NCBI GenBank assembly: GCA_016927185.1 | Contig: JAFGND010000094.1 | Span: 1-46,936, forward strand | Source: Candidatus Coatesiibacteriota bacterium | GTDB taxonomy: Bacteria; JAFGND01 | Length of the DNA stretch: 46,936 nt | Reading direction: 5' to 3' | Shown: one piece after another, positions 8,241 through 15,637 of the stretch | Numbering within the stretch: the stretch's first letter is position 1 | How the letters are laid out: the number at the start of each line of letters is the position of its first letter | Notes under the pieces: generated by a model | Told to the model about the DNA's origin: nothing | The model's database searches: none | Seen by the model: only the letters and a program-made list of their open reading frames with translations | Position numbers and translations under genes: made by a program

Positions 8241-10314
8241 GTATAGCTTCTTTATAACTTAGTGAAACCCCTTTTTGTTCGTCTATTTTGATGATCTTGA
8301 CCTTGATTTCATCTCCAACATTAATGACATCTTCAACTTTTGCAACTTTTTTATCAGCTAGCTGAGAAATATGAACCAAGCCTTCCTGGTTTGGCAGAAA
8401 CTCCACAAAAGCGCCAAATGTTGCAATTTTCTTGACTTTGCCTGTATATATCTTTCCTAGTTCAGGTACTGCAAGAATATTTTCGATAATCTCTTTTGCT
8501 CTCAAATTATTCTCTTTGTTCATAGAGCTTATTGTTACTTTCCCATCATCTTCTATATTGATTTCAGTTCCAGTTGTTTCTATAATAGAACGAATACTTC
8601 TTCCTCCCTGACCTATTACCTCGCCAATTCTCTCATTATCAATATCAAAACTAAGTATTTGCGGAGCGAATTCTGATAATTCAGCTCTTGGTTTATCGAG
8701 TGTCTGTTTCATTATGCTTATTATCTTGAAATGAGCATCCCTCGCCTGCTTTATGCCACATCTCAGTATATCTTCGTTTATACCCTTAATCTTGATATCA
8801 AGTTGAATAGCAGTAATGCCATCTTCAGTTCCTGCAACCTTGAAATCCATGTCTCCATGGTGATCTTCATCACCAATTATGTCAGTTATTGTTATAAAAT
8901 CATTATTATCCTTGAGTAAGCCTATACTTACACCAGCAACAGGAGATTTTATTGGAACTCCTGCATCCATTAAAGCCATTGAAGCACCACATACTGTTGC
9001 CATTGAACTGCTTCCATTGCTCTCAAGTATTTCGCTGACTATTCTTATAGTATAAGGGAAAATCTCTTCTGCCGGAATGACCGCTGCCAAAGCTCTTTCT
9101 GCAAGATTACCATGCCCTATTTCCCTTCTTCCCGGTCCTCTCAATCCTCCTATCTCACCAACACTGAAAGCAGGAAAATTATAATGCAGCATATAGCTTT
9201 TCCATGATTCTCCCTCAAGATCATCAATAAGCTGCCTGTCATTAACTGTTCCTAGCGTCGTTGTTACAAGAGCCTGGGTTTCTCCCCTTGTGAAAATTGA
9301 GCTACCATGAGCTCTGGGAAGCACTCCTATCATTATATCAATGGGTCTTATTTCAGAAAAACCTCTGTTTCCAATCCTTTTCTTATCCTTGAAGAGCATA
9401 TTTCTTATTAATGAATGCATCTTTCTTTCAAAATAATAAGAAATGATTTTTTCATTATTTTCTTCTTCATTCTTGAATTTCTCCCTCGTTAGACTAAGAA
9501 GTCTCTTGTATTCTTGCTTTCTTAAGTTTTTATCACTGATATCCAACAAAGCAGGCAGTTTGTCTTCAAGGAAAGAAGAAACTTGTTCCTTTAGCTCTGG
9601 AAATTGTTCAAATGGATTAACATATTCCATTTTTTTAGTGTCGAAATTGCTGATAAACTCCTTTTGTATCTTGTTTATTTTCCTTATTTCGTCGTGGGCA
9701 AAATTTATCGCATCAACTAAATCATCTTCTGATACTTCCCTCATCTCACCTTCAACCATTATTATAGCATCATCAGTAGCTACTACAACAATATTAATAT
9801 CGCTGTATGGTATCTGCGAAAAAGTTGGGTTTAAAACCAGGCTTCCTCCAAGTCTCCCAATTCTCACTGCTGAAATAACTTCTTCAAATGGAATACATGA
9901 AATGTTGAGAGCAATAGAAGATCCAATTATTCCTAATATATCTCCATCATTTTCCATGTCTGATGAAAGGATACTAACAACAATCTGAACATCATTAAAA
10001 AAACCTTCAGGAAAAAGTGGTCTTATTGGTCTATCAATTAATCTTGAAGACAATATCTCTTTTTCTCTAGGCTTTCCTTCCCTTTTGAAAAAACCTCCAG
10101 GTATCTTGCCTGCAGCATATGTTTTTTCTCTATATTCAACAGTTAAAGGGAAAAAATCTCTCAATTCCCTGGGGGGTTCTTTATCTGACACAACAGTAAT
10201 CAAGGCAATTGTGTCTCCATATCTTACCCATGCTGCTCCATCAGTTTGCCTGGCAATTCTGCCAGTTTCGATAAAAAGCGTTCTTCCACCTAGCTCAGTT
10301 TGTATACTATGCAT
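8218..10314 (-). CDS. pnp: Polyribonucleotide nucleotidyltransferase (PNPase)
   Basis: A phosphorolytic 3'-5' exoribonuclease that trims and degrades RNA and can also add tails. The 698 residues have the full family layout: RNase PH domain 1 (about 10-145), an alpha-helical linker, RNase PH domain 2 (about 320-540) with GLRGPGRREIGHG, a KH domain with the GQGG loop (about 550-615), and an S1 domain (about 617-690, starting GKIYTGKVKKIATFGAF). The ATG at 10314 follows GAAGGAG. It is 46 nt downstream of rpsO in the classical rpsO-pnp order, which in many bacteria is controlled by RNA processing of the intergenic region. The M16 gene overlaps its 3' end. Confidence 0.98.
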   Translation of the reverse strand: MHSIQTELGGRTLFIETGRIARQTDGAAWVRYGDTIALITVVSDKEPPRELRDFFPLTVEYREKTYAAGKIPGGFFKREGKPREKEILSSRLIDRPIRPLFPEGFFNDVQIVVSILSSDMENDGDILGIIGSSIALNISCIPFEEVISAVRIGRLGGSLVLNPTFSQIPYSDINIVVVATDDAIIMVEGEMREVSEDDLVDAINFAHDEIRKINKIQKEFISNFDTKKMEYVNPFEQFPELKEQVSSFLEDKLPALLDISDKNLRKQEYKRLLSLTREKFKNEEENNEKIISYYFERKMHSLIRNMLFKDKKRIGNRGFSEIRPIDIMIGVLPRAHGSSIFTRGETQALVTTTLGTVNDRQLIDDLEGESWKSYMLHYNFPAFSVGEIGGLRGPGRREIGHGNLAERALAAVIPAEEIFPYTIRIVSEILESNGSSSMATVCGASMALMDAGVPIKSPVAGVSIGLLKDNNDFITITDIIGDEDHHGDMDFKVAGTEDGITAIQLDIKIKGINEDILRCGIKQARDAHFKIISIMKQTLDKPRAELSEFAPQILSFDIDNERIGEVIGQGGRSIRSIIETTGTEINIEDDGKVTISSMNKENNLRAKEIIENILAVPELGKIYTGKVKKIATFGAFVEFLPNQEGLVHISQLADKKVAKVEDVINVGDEIKVKIIKIDEQKGVSLSYKEAIREIEANK

Positions 10315-10360
10315 AAAATAACTCCTTCGATGCTAAAATAGGGTTAAAAATCACTTGGGA

Positions 10361-10627
10361 TTATCTTCTTATTCCCAATTTGGTGATAATGGAACGATAT
10401 CTATTGATATCTTTTGAAGATAAATACTTCAAGTGCCTTCTTCTTTGACCAACAAGAATAAGCAAACCTCTTCTTGAATCATGATCTTTCGGATGCTTCT
10501 TCAAATGATCTGTAAGTTTATTAATTCTTTCAGTTAGAAGAGCAATCTGGACTTCTGGTGAACCGGTATCATTTTCACCAAGTTTGTGTTTGTTAATGAT
10601 GGCAATTTTTTCTTCCGGGTAAAGCAT
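10361..10627 (-). CDS. rpsO: 30S ribosomal protein S15
   Basis: S15 binds 16S rRNA early in 30S assembly and nucleates the platform. The 88 residues match the family over the whole length, with [22 protein letters not shown] and the C-terminal RRRHLKYL followed by KLGIRR. A strong ribosome site (AAGGAGG) lies 6 nt before the ATG. It leads the operon rpsO-pnp-M16-PorV/Q. A TTGACA element stands 105 nt upstream, so the predicted leader is about 70-75 nt, the longest in the window, long enough for S15 autoregulation; no known S15-binding fold was recognised. Confidence 0.98.
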   Translation of the reverse strand: MLYPEEKIAIINKHKLGENDTGSPEVQIALLTERINKLTDHLKKHPKDHDSRRGLLILVGQRRRHLKYLSSKDINRYRSIITKLGIRR

Positions 10628-10709
10628 CTAGGTGCCTCCTTCCTATGTGTTAATAATTACCCAACTAGTATTCATGAGAGGCAGAATATTTAGTCAGGAT
10701 CTGAGAAAC

Positions 10710-10738
10710 CAAAACCTGAGTATGTTTATTTATGTCAA
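10710..10738 (-). promoter_or_regulatory. Putative promoter of rpsO operon
   Basis: On the minus strand, TTGACA (10733-10738) is followed after 17 nt by GTTTTG (10710-10715). There is no TATAAT-like hexamer at that place. The TTTG there recalls the Bacteroidetes -7 element (TAnnTTTG). Confidence 0.45.
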
Positions 10739-10885
10739 GGTTATTCATATATTTATCATACTCAACAAAACCCAATCTAATGTTTCAGCACATTTTCTCA
10801 AATATCTTTTGTTTCTGAATAGAAAATTGTCAGATTCAATTCAATTATCTTGAAGATCTCAATATTAAGTAACTTCAGTTTTAAG

Positions 10886-10891
10886 TTGACA
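10886..10891 (+). promoter_or_regulatory. Putative -35 element of the 10943-kinase operon
   Basis: TTGACA ends 51 nt before the ATG at 10943, matching the 47-53 nt spacing of the other Shine-Dalgarno genes. The -10 position falls on CCTAAA, the left arm of an inverted repeat. Confidence 0.45.
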
Positions 10892-10909
10892 AGAATGTGT
10901 TTTTTTCTG

Positions 10910-10934
10910 CCTAAAAAACCTAGGAATATTTAGG
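10910..10934 (+). repeat. Nested inverted repeat over -10/leader region (possible operator or hairpin)
   Basis: CCTAAA (10910-10915) pairs with TTTAGG (10929-10934), and the palindrome CCTAGG (10919-10924) lies between them. The element runs from the predicted -10 to the first bases of the GGGAGG ribosome site (10933-10938). It could be a repressor site or an RNA hairpin that masks the ribosome site. No known operator was recognised. Confidence 0.35.
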
Positions 10935-10942
10935 GAGGTTTG

Positions 10943-11524
10943 ATGATACGTTTAATAGATGTCAGAAATGGAAATGTTTTGGGAGAGACTACTTTAGATA
11001 GAATAAGAACATTCCTTGGAAACACTCTTGAAGAAGAAGATGTTTCAAATCAATATGTATTCATACCAGATGAGCTTTTTGAAGAAATAGACGAAGATTA
11101 TTCTGATATCAAGCACCTGTTGAATAATCTCACTAGAAAGGCAATAAAAGACTCGCCAAAATACGTATCTTATGGTATTCTGGGATTTCAGGAGATAGAG
11201 AATAGTGATAATTTTTGTATAAAAGGCAGAATAACTGATAAAAATGATAACAAACCATTAGGGGGATTACTGATAGAAGCCTATGAAAAAGGCTTGTTAA
11301 GCGGTGACTTTCTTGGATGGGCTTTCTCTAATGAAAATGGTGATTTTGAAATTTTTTTTGGTGAACATGATTTCCAAATGGAAATCCCGATAACTCTTGA
11401 AACTAAGCTTGAAATAAAATTGCTTATTTTTAAAGTTGTCGAAGAAAATGAAGAAGAATTATATTCTTCAGATATAATTGACATGAATGAAAACCTGCTA
11501 AATGTAGGAGAAATAAGAGTTTAG
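10943..11524 (+). CDS. Cytoplasmic protein with carboxypeptidase-regulatory/transthyretin-like domain
   Basis: The 193 residues have no signal peptide. The N-terminal half is acidic (FLGNTLEEEDVSNQYVFIPDELFEEID) and unrecognised. The C-terminal half from about residue 95 looks like a beta-sandwich of the carboxypeptidase-regulatory or transthyretin-like kind: GRITDKNDNKPLGGLLIEAY, then DFLGWAFSNENGDFEI. Such domains usually serve in binding. GGGAGG lies 4 nt before the ATG; an in-frame TTG at 10940 is less likely. The kinase gene starts 9 nt after its stop, so the two are surely co-transcribed. It could be a substrate or partner of the kinase; that is inference. Confidence 0.75.
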   Translation: MIRLIDVRNGNVLGETTLDRIRTFLGNTLEEEDVSNQYVFIPDELFEEIDEDYSDIKHLLNNLTRKAIKDSPKYVSYGILGFQEIENSDNFCIKGRITDKNDNKPLGGLLIEAYEKGLLSGDFLGWAFSNENGDFEIFFGEHDFQMEIPITLETKLEIKLLIFKVVEENEEELYSSDIIDMNENLLNVGEIRV

Positions 11525-11533
11525 GAGAAACTA

Positions 11534-12889
11534 ATGAAATGCCCTAATTGTGGTTCTGTAAATAATGACGATGCTAGATTTTGTTTCAGATGTGGTCAAT
11601 CGCTACCAGAGAAGACCCAGGCTATACAGAGCGATGAACATGAACAGGAATGGGTTTCAAAAGCCTTTGGTGGCAAATATCAGATTATTCGCGAATTGGG
11701 CAGAGGGGGAATGGCAATCGTATATGAAGCATTTGATATAATGCTTGATAGGAAAGTTGCTGTTAAGATATTACCAAAGCAATTCGCTTTTGACGAGGAA
11801 TTTGTAAAGAGATTTGAAAAAGAAGCTAAAATTGCTGCCCAATTAGATCATCCTAATATAGTGAAAATATTCGATATTGGAAGACAATCAGAAATTCATT
11901 ATTTCGTAATGAATTATCTGCCAGGAGATACCTTGAAAAGAAGAATCCATGAAAAAGGATTTCTTGATTTGTCTGAAATAAAAAGCACCTCACTGCAGAT
12001 GTGCAAGGCGCTTCAATATGCTCACAACAAAGGCATAATCCATAGAGATTTGAAACCATCAAATATAATGTATGATCACCACGGTAATATAGTGCTGATG
12101 GATTTTGGCATTGCATATGCAGCATTTGGTACAAAGATTACGTCAACTGGAACACAAATGGGAACTCCTCACTATATGTCTCCGGAGCAAGCAAGTGGAG
12201 AGAAAGTGGATCACAGAGCTGATTTATATTCACTGGGAATAATTCTCTACGAAATGGCAACCGGTCAAGTTCCATTCCAGGCAGATAGTAGCCTTGCTGT
12301 TTTGCACAAGCAAATATATGAAAAGCCTCAAAATCCAGCTGAAATAAAACCTGATAATCCCTCCTGGCTTACAAGAATCATCCTTACTTGTCTGGAAAAA
12401 GACAAGGAGTTAAGATATCAATCAGCAGACGAGATTCTCAATGAATTTGAATTAACTGGCGTTGTACAAGTAAAAGAGGAAAAACAGATAGAGGAATCAA
12501 GGATAAAAGATGAACCTGATGTAAAAGATCATATAGAACCGGTAGTTGATAAGACAGTAACATCTTCAAAGGCAGATGCTAATAAGACTGCACCTTCAGT
12601 CCCTTCTGTTACATCTGAGGAAATCAGTCCTTTATCAACTGAAGATGCGTCAAATAAACCAGTTGCGAAGGATGAAAAAAAGGAAACTTATTCCAAACAA
12701 GCTCTTAAAGAAATAGATGAAGAAAAGCAGAAGGAAGCTGTTCCTGATGATAAAAAAGAGGTTGTTGAATCTAAAAAAGCAGGAAATCTTGCCTTGAAAA
12801 TAATAGTAGGATTAGCGATTATATTCATTATTCCTATTGCTTTTGTTATTGTATATGCTTTTGCAACAGGAATTCTCTACTTTGAGTAA
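11534..12889 (+). CDS. Zinc-ribbon Ser/Thr protein kinase (Hanks type) with C-terminal TM helix
   Basis: A signalling kinase of 451 residues. It starts with a zinc ribbon (C3, C6, C17, C20). The Hanks kinase domain covers about 47-300: glycine loop LGRGGMAIVYEA, ATP lysine K78 (VAVK), HRDLKPSN with catalytic D172, DFG at 190-192, GTPHYMSPEQ activation/P+1 segment, and HRADLYSLGIILYEM. All catalytic residues are present. A long, charged, low-complexity linker (about 310-420) leads to one hydrophobic helix (about 424-447) and a very short tail. The kinase is therefore cytoplasmic and tail-anchored, with no PASTA or other outer sensor domain. The zinc ribbon may be the sensing or docking part. 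AGGAG precedes the ATG, 9 nt after the gene upstream. Confidence 0.92.
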   Translation: MKCPNCGSVNNDDARFCFRCGQSLPEKTQAIQSDEHEQEWVSKAFGGKYQIIRELGRGGMAIVYEAFDIMLDRKVAVKILPKQFAFDEEFVKRFEKEAKIAAQLDHPNIVKIFDIGRQSEIHYFVMNYLPGDTLKRRIHEKGFLDLSEIKSTSLQMCKALQYAHNKGIIHRDLKPSNIMYDHHGNIVLMDFGIAYAAFGTKITSTGTQMGTPHYMSPEQASGEKVDHRADLYSLGIILYEMATGQVPFQADSSLAVLHKQIYEKPQNPAEIKPDNPSWLTRIILTCLEKDKELRYQSADEILNEFELTGVVQVKEEKQIEESRIKDEPDVKDHIEPVVDKTVTSSKADANKTAPSVPSVTSEEISPLSTEDASNKPVAKDEKKETYSKQALKEIDEEKQKEAVPDDKKEVVESKKAGNLALKIIVGLAIIFIIPIAFVIVYAFATGILYFE

Positions 12890-12908
12890 GAAATGAATTT
12901 TATTTCTT
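12888..12908. terminator. Possible weak AT-only hairpin between convergent genes
   Basis: AAGAAAT (12888-12894) and ATTTCTT (12902-12908) can form a 7-bp stem with a 7-nt loop. It overlaps the ends of both convergent genes. It has no G-C pairs except one G-C at most and no clear U-run, so terminator function is doubtful. Confidence 0.2.
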
Positions 12909-14399
12909 GATAACCAAGAAATCTCTTAACTTAAGATACAATCTAGGAAAATTAGTCCTGATGAAAGATTTTAATCTATTTATGTTTGCTTTTATACTCA
13001 TTGCTATTTTGTTAAGTATTTTATGAGGTTTTTTCTTTGTAATAACTATTTTATCAAGGATTTTTTCAAGAAACCTGGCAAGTCCATCAGGAAAATTTTT
13101 AATAATAGAGTAGATTCTTATAAGTAGTTTGCTATATGTGCTTATGAAATCCACCTCTTCATCTGGAAATTGAGGTTGAGAAAGCCTTACTTCATCTGCA
13201 TAAGAAAGATTGTCTGGAATATATCCTTTCTGTATAGAATATTCATACAAAGAGGTTTTAGGATAAGGGTAAAAGATAGCCATTAGCATTCTCTCTGGTT
13301 TTAGTATAGAGTTAAGTTTAATGGTATCAAGTGCTTTGACAAGATCTTCATCTGGCAATCCAACCATATTATATGCAAGAGTTGATAAACCATGCTTATG
13401 ACATAAATCAAATGCATTTATAAGCTGCTCCCTGTTTATTGCTCTTTTCAAGATAACATTGCTCATATGATCATTACCAGTTTCAACTCCGAAGTGAACA
13501 AGATAACATCCTGCATTCTTAAGAGCAATGATGACTTCTTCCTTGACCAGGTTAGCCCTGTATCTGCAAGCAAAAGGAAGATTAATCTCTTTTTTATATC
13601 TCTCGCTGAAATCAATGAACCAGTCAATATTGAAAGGCAGTATATTGTCCCTGAAATCTACATATTTCATATCAGGATATTTTTCAAGTATTGCTTTAAT
13701 ATATTCTATTGACTTCTCAGGTGTAAAAAAACGGGTATATTCATTGATATTGGGGTACACCTGTTTTATTTGATGATTGCAGCAATAGGTGCACATGAAA
13801 GGACAGCCTCTGCTAAGCATTACAGGTATAGTCTTTATTGAAGGAGAAAAAAGCGATTTATAATCAAAAATCTCAAAGTCAGGAATAGGGAGCTGACTCA
13901 ATGGCGTAATACAGGGACGAGCTTCACCTTTCAAAATTTCTCCATTCTCTTTCCTGTAAATACCTGCTATCCTTAAATCAGGTTTACAACCATTTTCTAC
14001 CCAGTCAATATATTCCTTCAGGTTGAATTCTCCATCTCCTATACTTACTGCATCAACTTCAGGTTCCGATATGACTTCATCTGGAACTAATGTTGCATGT
14101 ACCCCACCAATAATTAAGGGAGTATATGGTAATGCCGCCTTAGACCATTGAGAGAACTGCTTGGTGTAATTATATATTGATGTTCTTGTTGATATTCCTA
14201 TTAAATCAGGTGAAAAATTCCTTATTTGAGATTTGAATTCATCTTCCTCGACTGAGTGAACTAGATGAAATAGATTAACCTGATGGCCTTCCTGCTTGAT
14301 ATATGCAGAAAGAGCTGCTATCCCGTCTGAATAGAAACCTTTTCCTGAAGGATTATCACCAGAGGCATTAAAATCAGGATATATAAGTAATAATTTCAT
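12900..14399 (-). CDS. B12-binding-domain radical SAM protein
   Basis: The 499 residues have an N-terminal Rossmann-like cobalamin-binding-type domain (about 1-135) with GGVHATLVPDE but without the DxHxxG cobalamin-ligand motif. A radical SAM TIM barrel (about 190-400) follows, whose [4Fe-4S] motif is CPFMCTYC (C199, C203, C206). The C-terminal 80 residues are basic and rich in Lys and Ile. Many such enzymes modify lipids, hopanoids or natural products; the reaction here cannot be told. The ATG has no Shine-Dalgarno sequence and lies 30 nt after TTGACA, which predicts a leaderless mRNA. It is downstream of, and in the same direction as, the propeller lipoprotein gene, and ends 10 nt from the convergent kinase gene. 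Confidence 0.9.
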   Translation of the reverse strand: MKLLLIYPDFNASGDNPSGKGFYSDGIAALSAYIKQEGHQVNLFHLVHSVEEDEFKSQIRNFSPDLIGISTRTSIYNYTKQFSQWSKAALPYTPLIIGGVHATLVPDEVISEPEVDAVSIGDGEFNLKEYIDWVENGCKPDLRIAGIYRKENGEILKGEARPCITPLSQLPIPDFEIFDYKSLFSPSIKTIPVMLSRGCPFMCTYCCNHQIKQVYPNINEYTRFFTPEKSIEYIKAILEKYPDMKYVDFRDNILPFNIDWFIDFSERYKKEINLPFACRYRANLVKEEVIIALKNAGCYLVHFGVETGNDHMSNVILKRAINREQLINAFDLCHKHGLSTLAYNMVGLPDEDLVKALDTIKLNSILKPERMLMAIFYPYPKTSLYEYSIQKGYIPDNLSYADEVRLSQPQFPDEEVDFISTYSKLLIRIYSIIKNFPDGLARFLEKILDKIVITKKKPHKILNKIAMSIKANINRLKSFIRTNFPRLYLKLRDFLVIKK

Positions 14400-14429
14400 G
14401 CTAGTTCTGAGATGATAAAGTTATAAGCA

Positions 14430-14435
14430 TGTCAA
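14430..14435 (-). promoter_or_regulatory. Putative -35 element for the radical SAM gene
   Basis: TTGACA on the minus strand ends 30 nt before the ATG at 14399. No consensus -10 is evident and there is no ribosome site, so the mRNA is probably leaderless. Confidence 0.45.
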
Positions 14436-14443
14436 TGGAATTG

Positions 14444-15529
14444 TTATTGATTATCTATTGATACAGCATATAATGTCTTTTCGTTCTTGCCAAAGAAAAG
14501 CTTCTCATTACACGTTCCATGCCAGGGAGAATTATCTTTGTTTAGCATCCAGACGGGAGAACCATCCATTACATCAAGCGCATAGATCTTATTATCATAA
14601 CTTGCGAAAACTCTATTTTTTGAAGCACACATCCCCCAATAATTCCTCTTAGACCAGTAAGTACTTCCTGATTCTGAGTTCTTGCAAATTAGTGCAGAAG
14701 ATGGAGATAATACATTATAAAAAATTCTGCCAGAAGCAGAAAATACATTTAAGAACTCCCAGAAGTCTAAATCTACCCATTTAATTTCTCCTATTCTTGT
14801 GCTTCTAGCTTCTATATTTCCTCCTTTATAATACTGATTAAAAAGGAGTGATCCGCAAACATTGAAAAGAGGTATTGGTTCTCCAACCATGCTAGAACCA
14901 TCAGACCAATCATATTTTAATGTATTTGCATTCAAGGCATATATGTTACTATTCTCTTCAAGAGTATAACTGTCTTTAGTATAAACACTGAAAAAGAAAT
15001 ATCCATCACCGCAAACTAAATCATGGAAGTTACAGCAACATCCTTCGTATAGCTTGTTCCAGTTTCCTTCATCAACCACTTCAAAAACTGAATGAAAGTA
15101 CCAGTCGTTATATTCATAAACTATGAATGCCTTACCATATCCAGCTTCATAAGATTTTACTCTCCTCGATGATTCTGACTCCCATACCCTTGATCCATCA
15201 TTAGCATTTAAAACTACTATTTGCCTTGAATTAGTTAATTTATAAATATAATTATCCCTGAGGATAAAGCTCCTGATAAAGTCATCTTCCTGCCATTCAA
15301 TATTTCCACTATCTGAATTTAATGAAAATAATGTATAGTTTGCACAAACAAAGACTCTGCTATTATTTGCATGTACTGAATTGAAAGGATATTCTTCAAA
15401 GTTTCTTTTCCATATCAGAGTTGCATCAGGAATGTTATCTTGATTTTCATCTCCATAGTTTCCATCGTTACAACCAAAGGCAGTAAAAATCGCGAAAAAA
15501 GAAAGGTATAGCATTGCTAATTTTCTCAT
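14444..15529 (-). CDS. PQQ-like beta-propeller lipoprotein
   Basis: The 361 residues begin with a lipoprotein signal peptide (AFGC, lipidated C20). A run of PQQ/quinoprotein-like blades follows, recognisable by repeated patterns such as LFSLNSDSGNIEWQ, IVVLNANDGSRVWE, IYALNANTLKYDW and IYALDVMDGSPVWM. The fold is close to BamB-type and WD/PQQ scaffolds. No PQQ-ligand set is seen, so it is more likely a binding scaffold than a dehydrogenase. An EGCCCN triple cysteine near residue 163 is unusual. GGAG lies before the ATG and TTGACA is 49 nt upstream. The gene is divergent from the GT-C gene. Confidence 0.8.
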   Translation of the reverse strand: MRKLAMLYLSFFAIFTAFGCNDGNYGDENQDNIPDATLIWKRNFEEYPFNSVHANNSRVFVCANYTLFSLNSDSGNIEWQEDDFIRSFILRDNYIYKLTNSRQIVVLNANDGSRVWESESSRRVKSYEAGYGKAFIVYEYNDWYFHSVFEVVDEGNWNKLYEGCCCNFHDLVCGDGYFFFSVYTKDSYTLEENSNIYALNANTLKYDWSDGSSMVGEPIPLFNVCGSLLFNQYYKGGNIEARSTRIGEIKWVDLDFWEFLNVFSASGRIFYNVLSPSSALICKNSESGSTYWSKRNYWGMCASKNRVFASYDNKIYALDVMDGSPVWMLNKDNSPWHGTCNEKLFFGKNEKTLYAVSIDNQ

Positions 15530-15554
15530 TTTATTACTCCATGAATTTCATAAG

Positions 15555-15584
15555 CAAAATGACTAAATTGAATAAAATTGTCAA
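15555..15584 (-). promoter_or_regulatory. Putative promoter of the propeller lipoprotein gene
   Basis: On the minus strand, TTGACA (15579-15584) is followed after 17 nt by CATTTTG (15555-15561). The hexamer ends 49 nt before the ATG at 15529. Confidence 0.45.
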
Positions 15585-15601
15585 TACTAATTACTTTACA
15601 T

Positions 15602-15607
15602 TTGACA
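15602..15607 (+). promoter_or_regulatory. Putative -35 element for the GT-C gene at 15638
   Basis: TTGACA ends 30 nt before the ATG at 15638, which has no ribosome site. It stands back to back with the divergent TTGACA at 15579-15584. Confidence 0.4.
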
Positions 15608-15637
15608 TTAAAAATCTGTTTTCATGCTTTAATTGCT

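Larger units (their letters stand above)
10628..10942 (+). other. Divergent intergenic region between rpsO and the 10943 gene
   Basis: This is the only gap of more than 300 bases. It holds the rpsO leader and promoter on the minus strand (10628 to about 10738) and the promoter and leader of the plus-strand gene (about 10886-10942). The 145 or so bases between are AT-rich, with no convincing gene, RNA or repeat. A 73-codon plus-strand reading frame at 10632-10853 has no ribosome site or recognisable family and is not called. Confidence 0.6.

Noticed and set aside
9443-9988. 181-codon plus-strand frame inside pnp
   Set aside because: Antisense to a strongly conserved PNPase region; Ser/Ile/Leu-rich shadow of the Glu/Asp/Lys-rich frame.
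10632-10853. 73-codon plus-strand frame between rpsO and the 10943 gene
   Set aside because: No ribosome site, no recognisable family, and composition of non-coding AT-rich DNA; it covers the rpsO leader and promoter.
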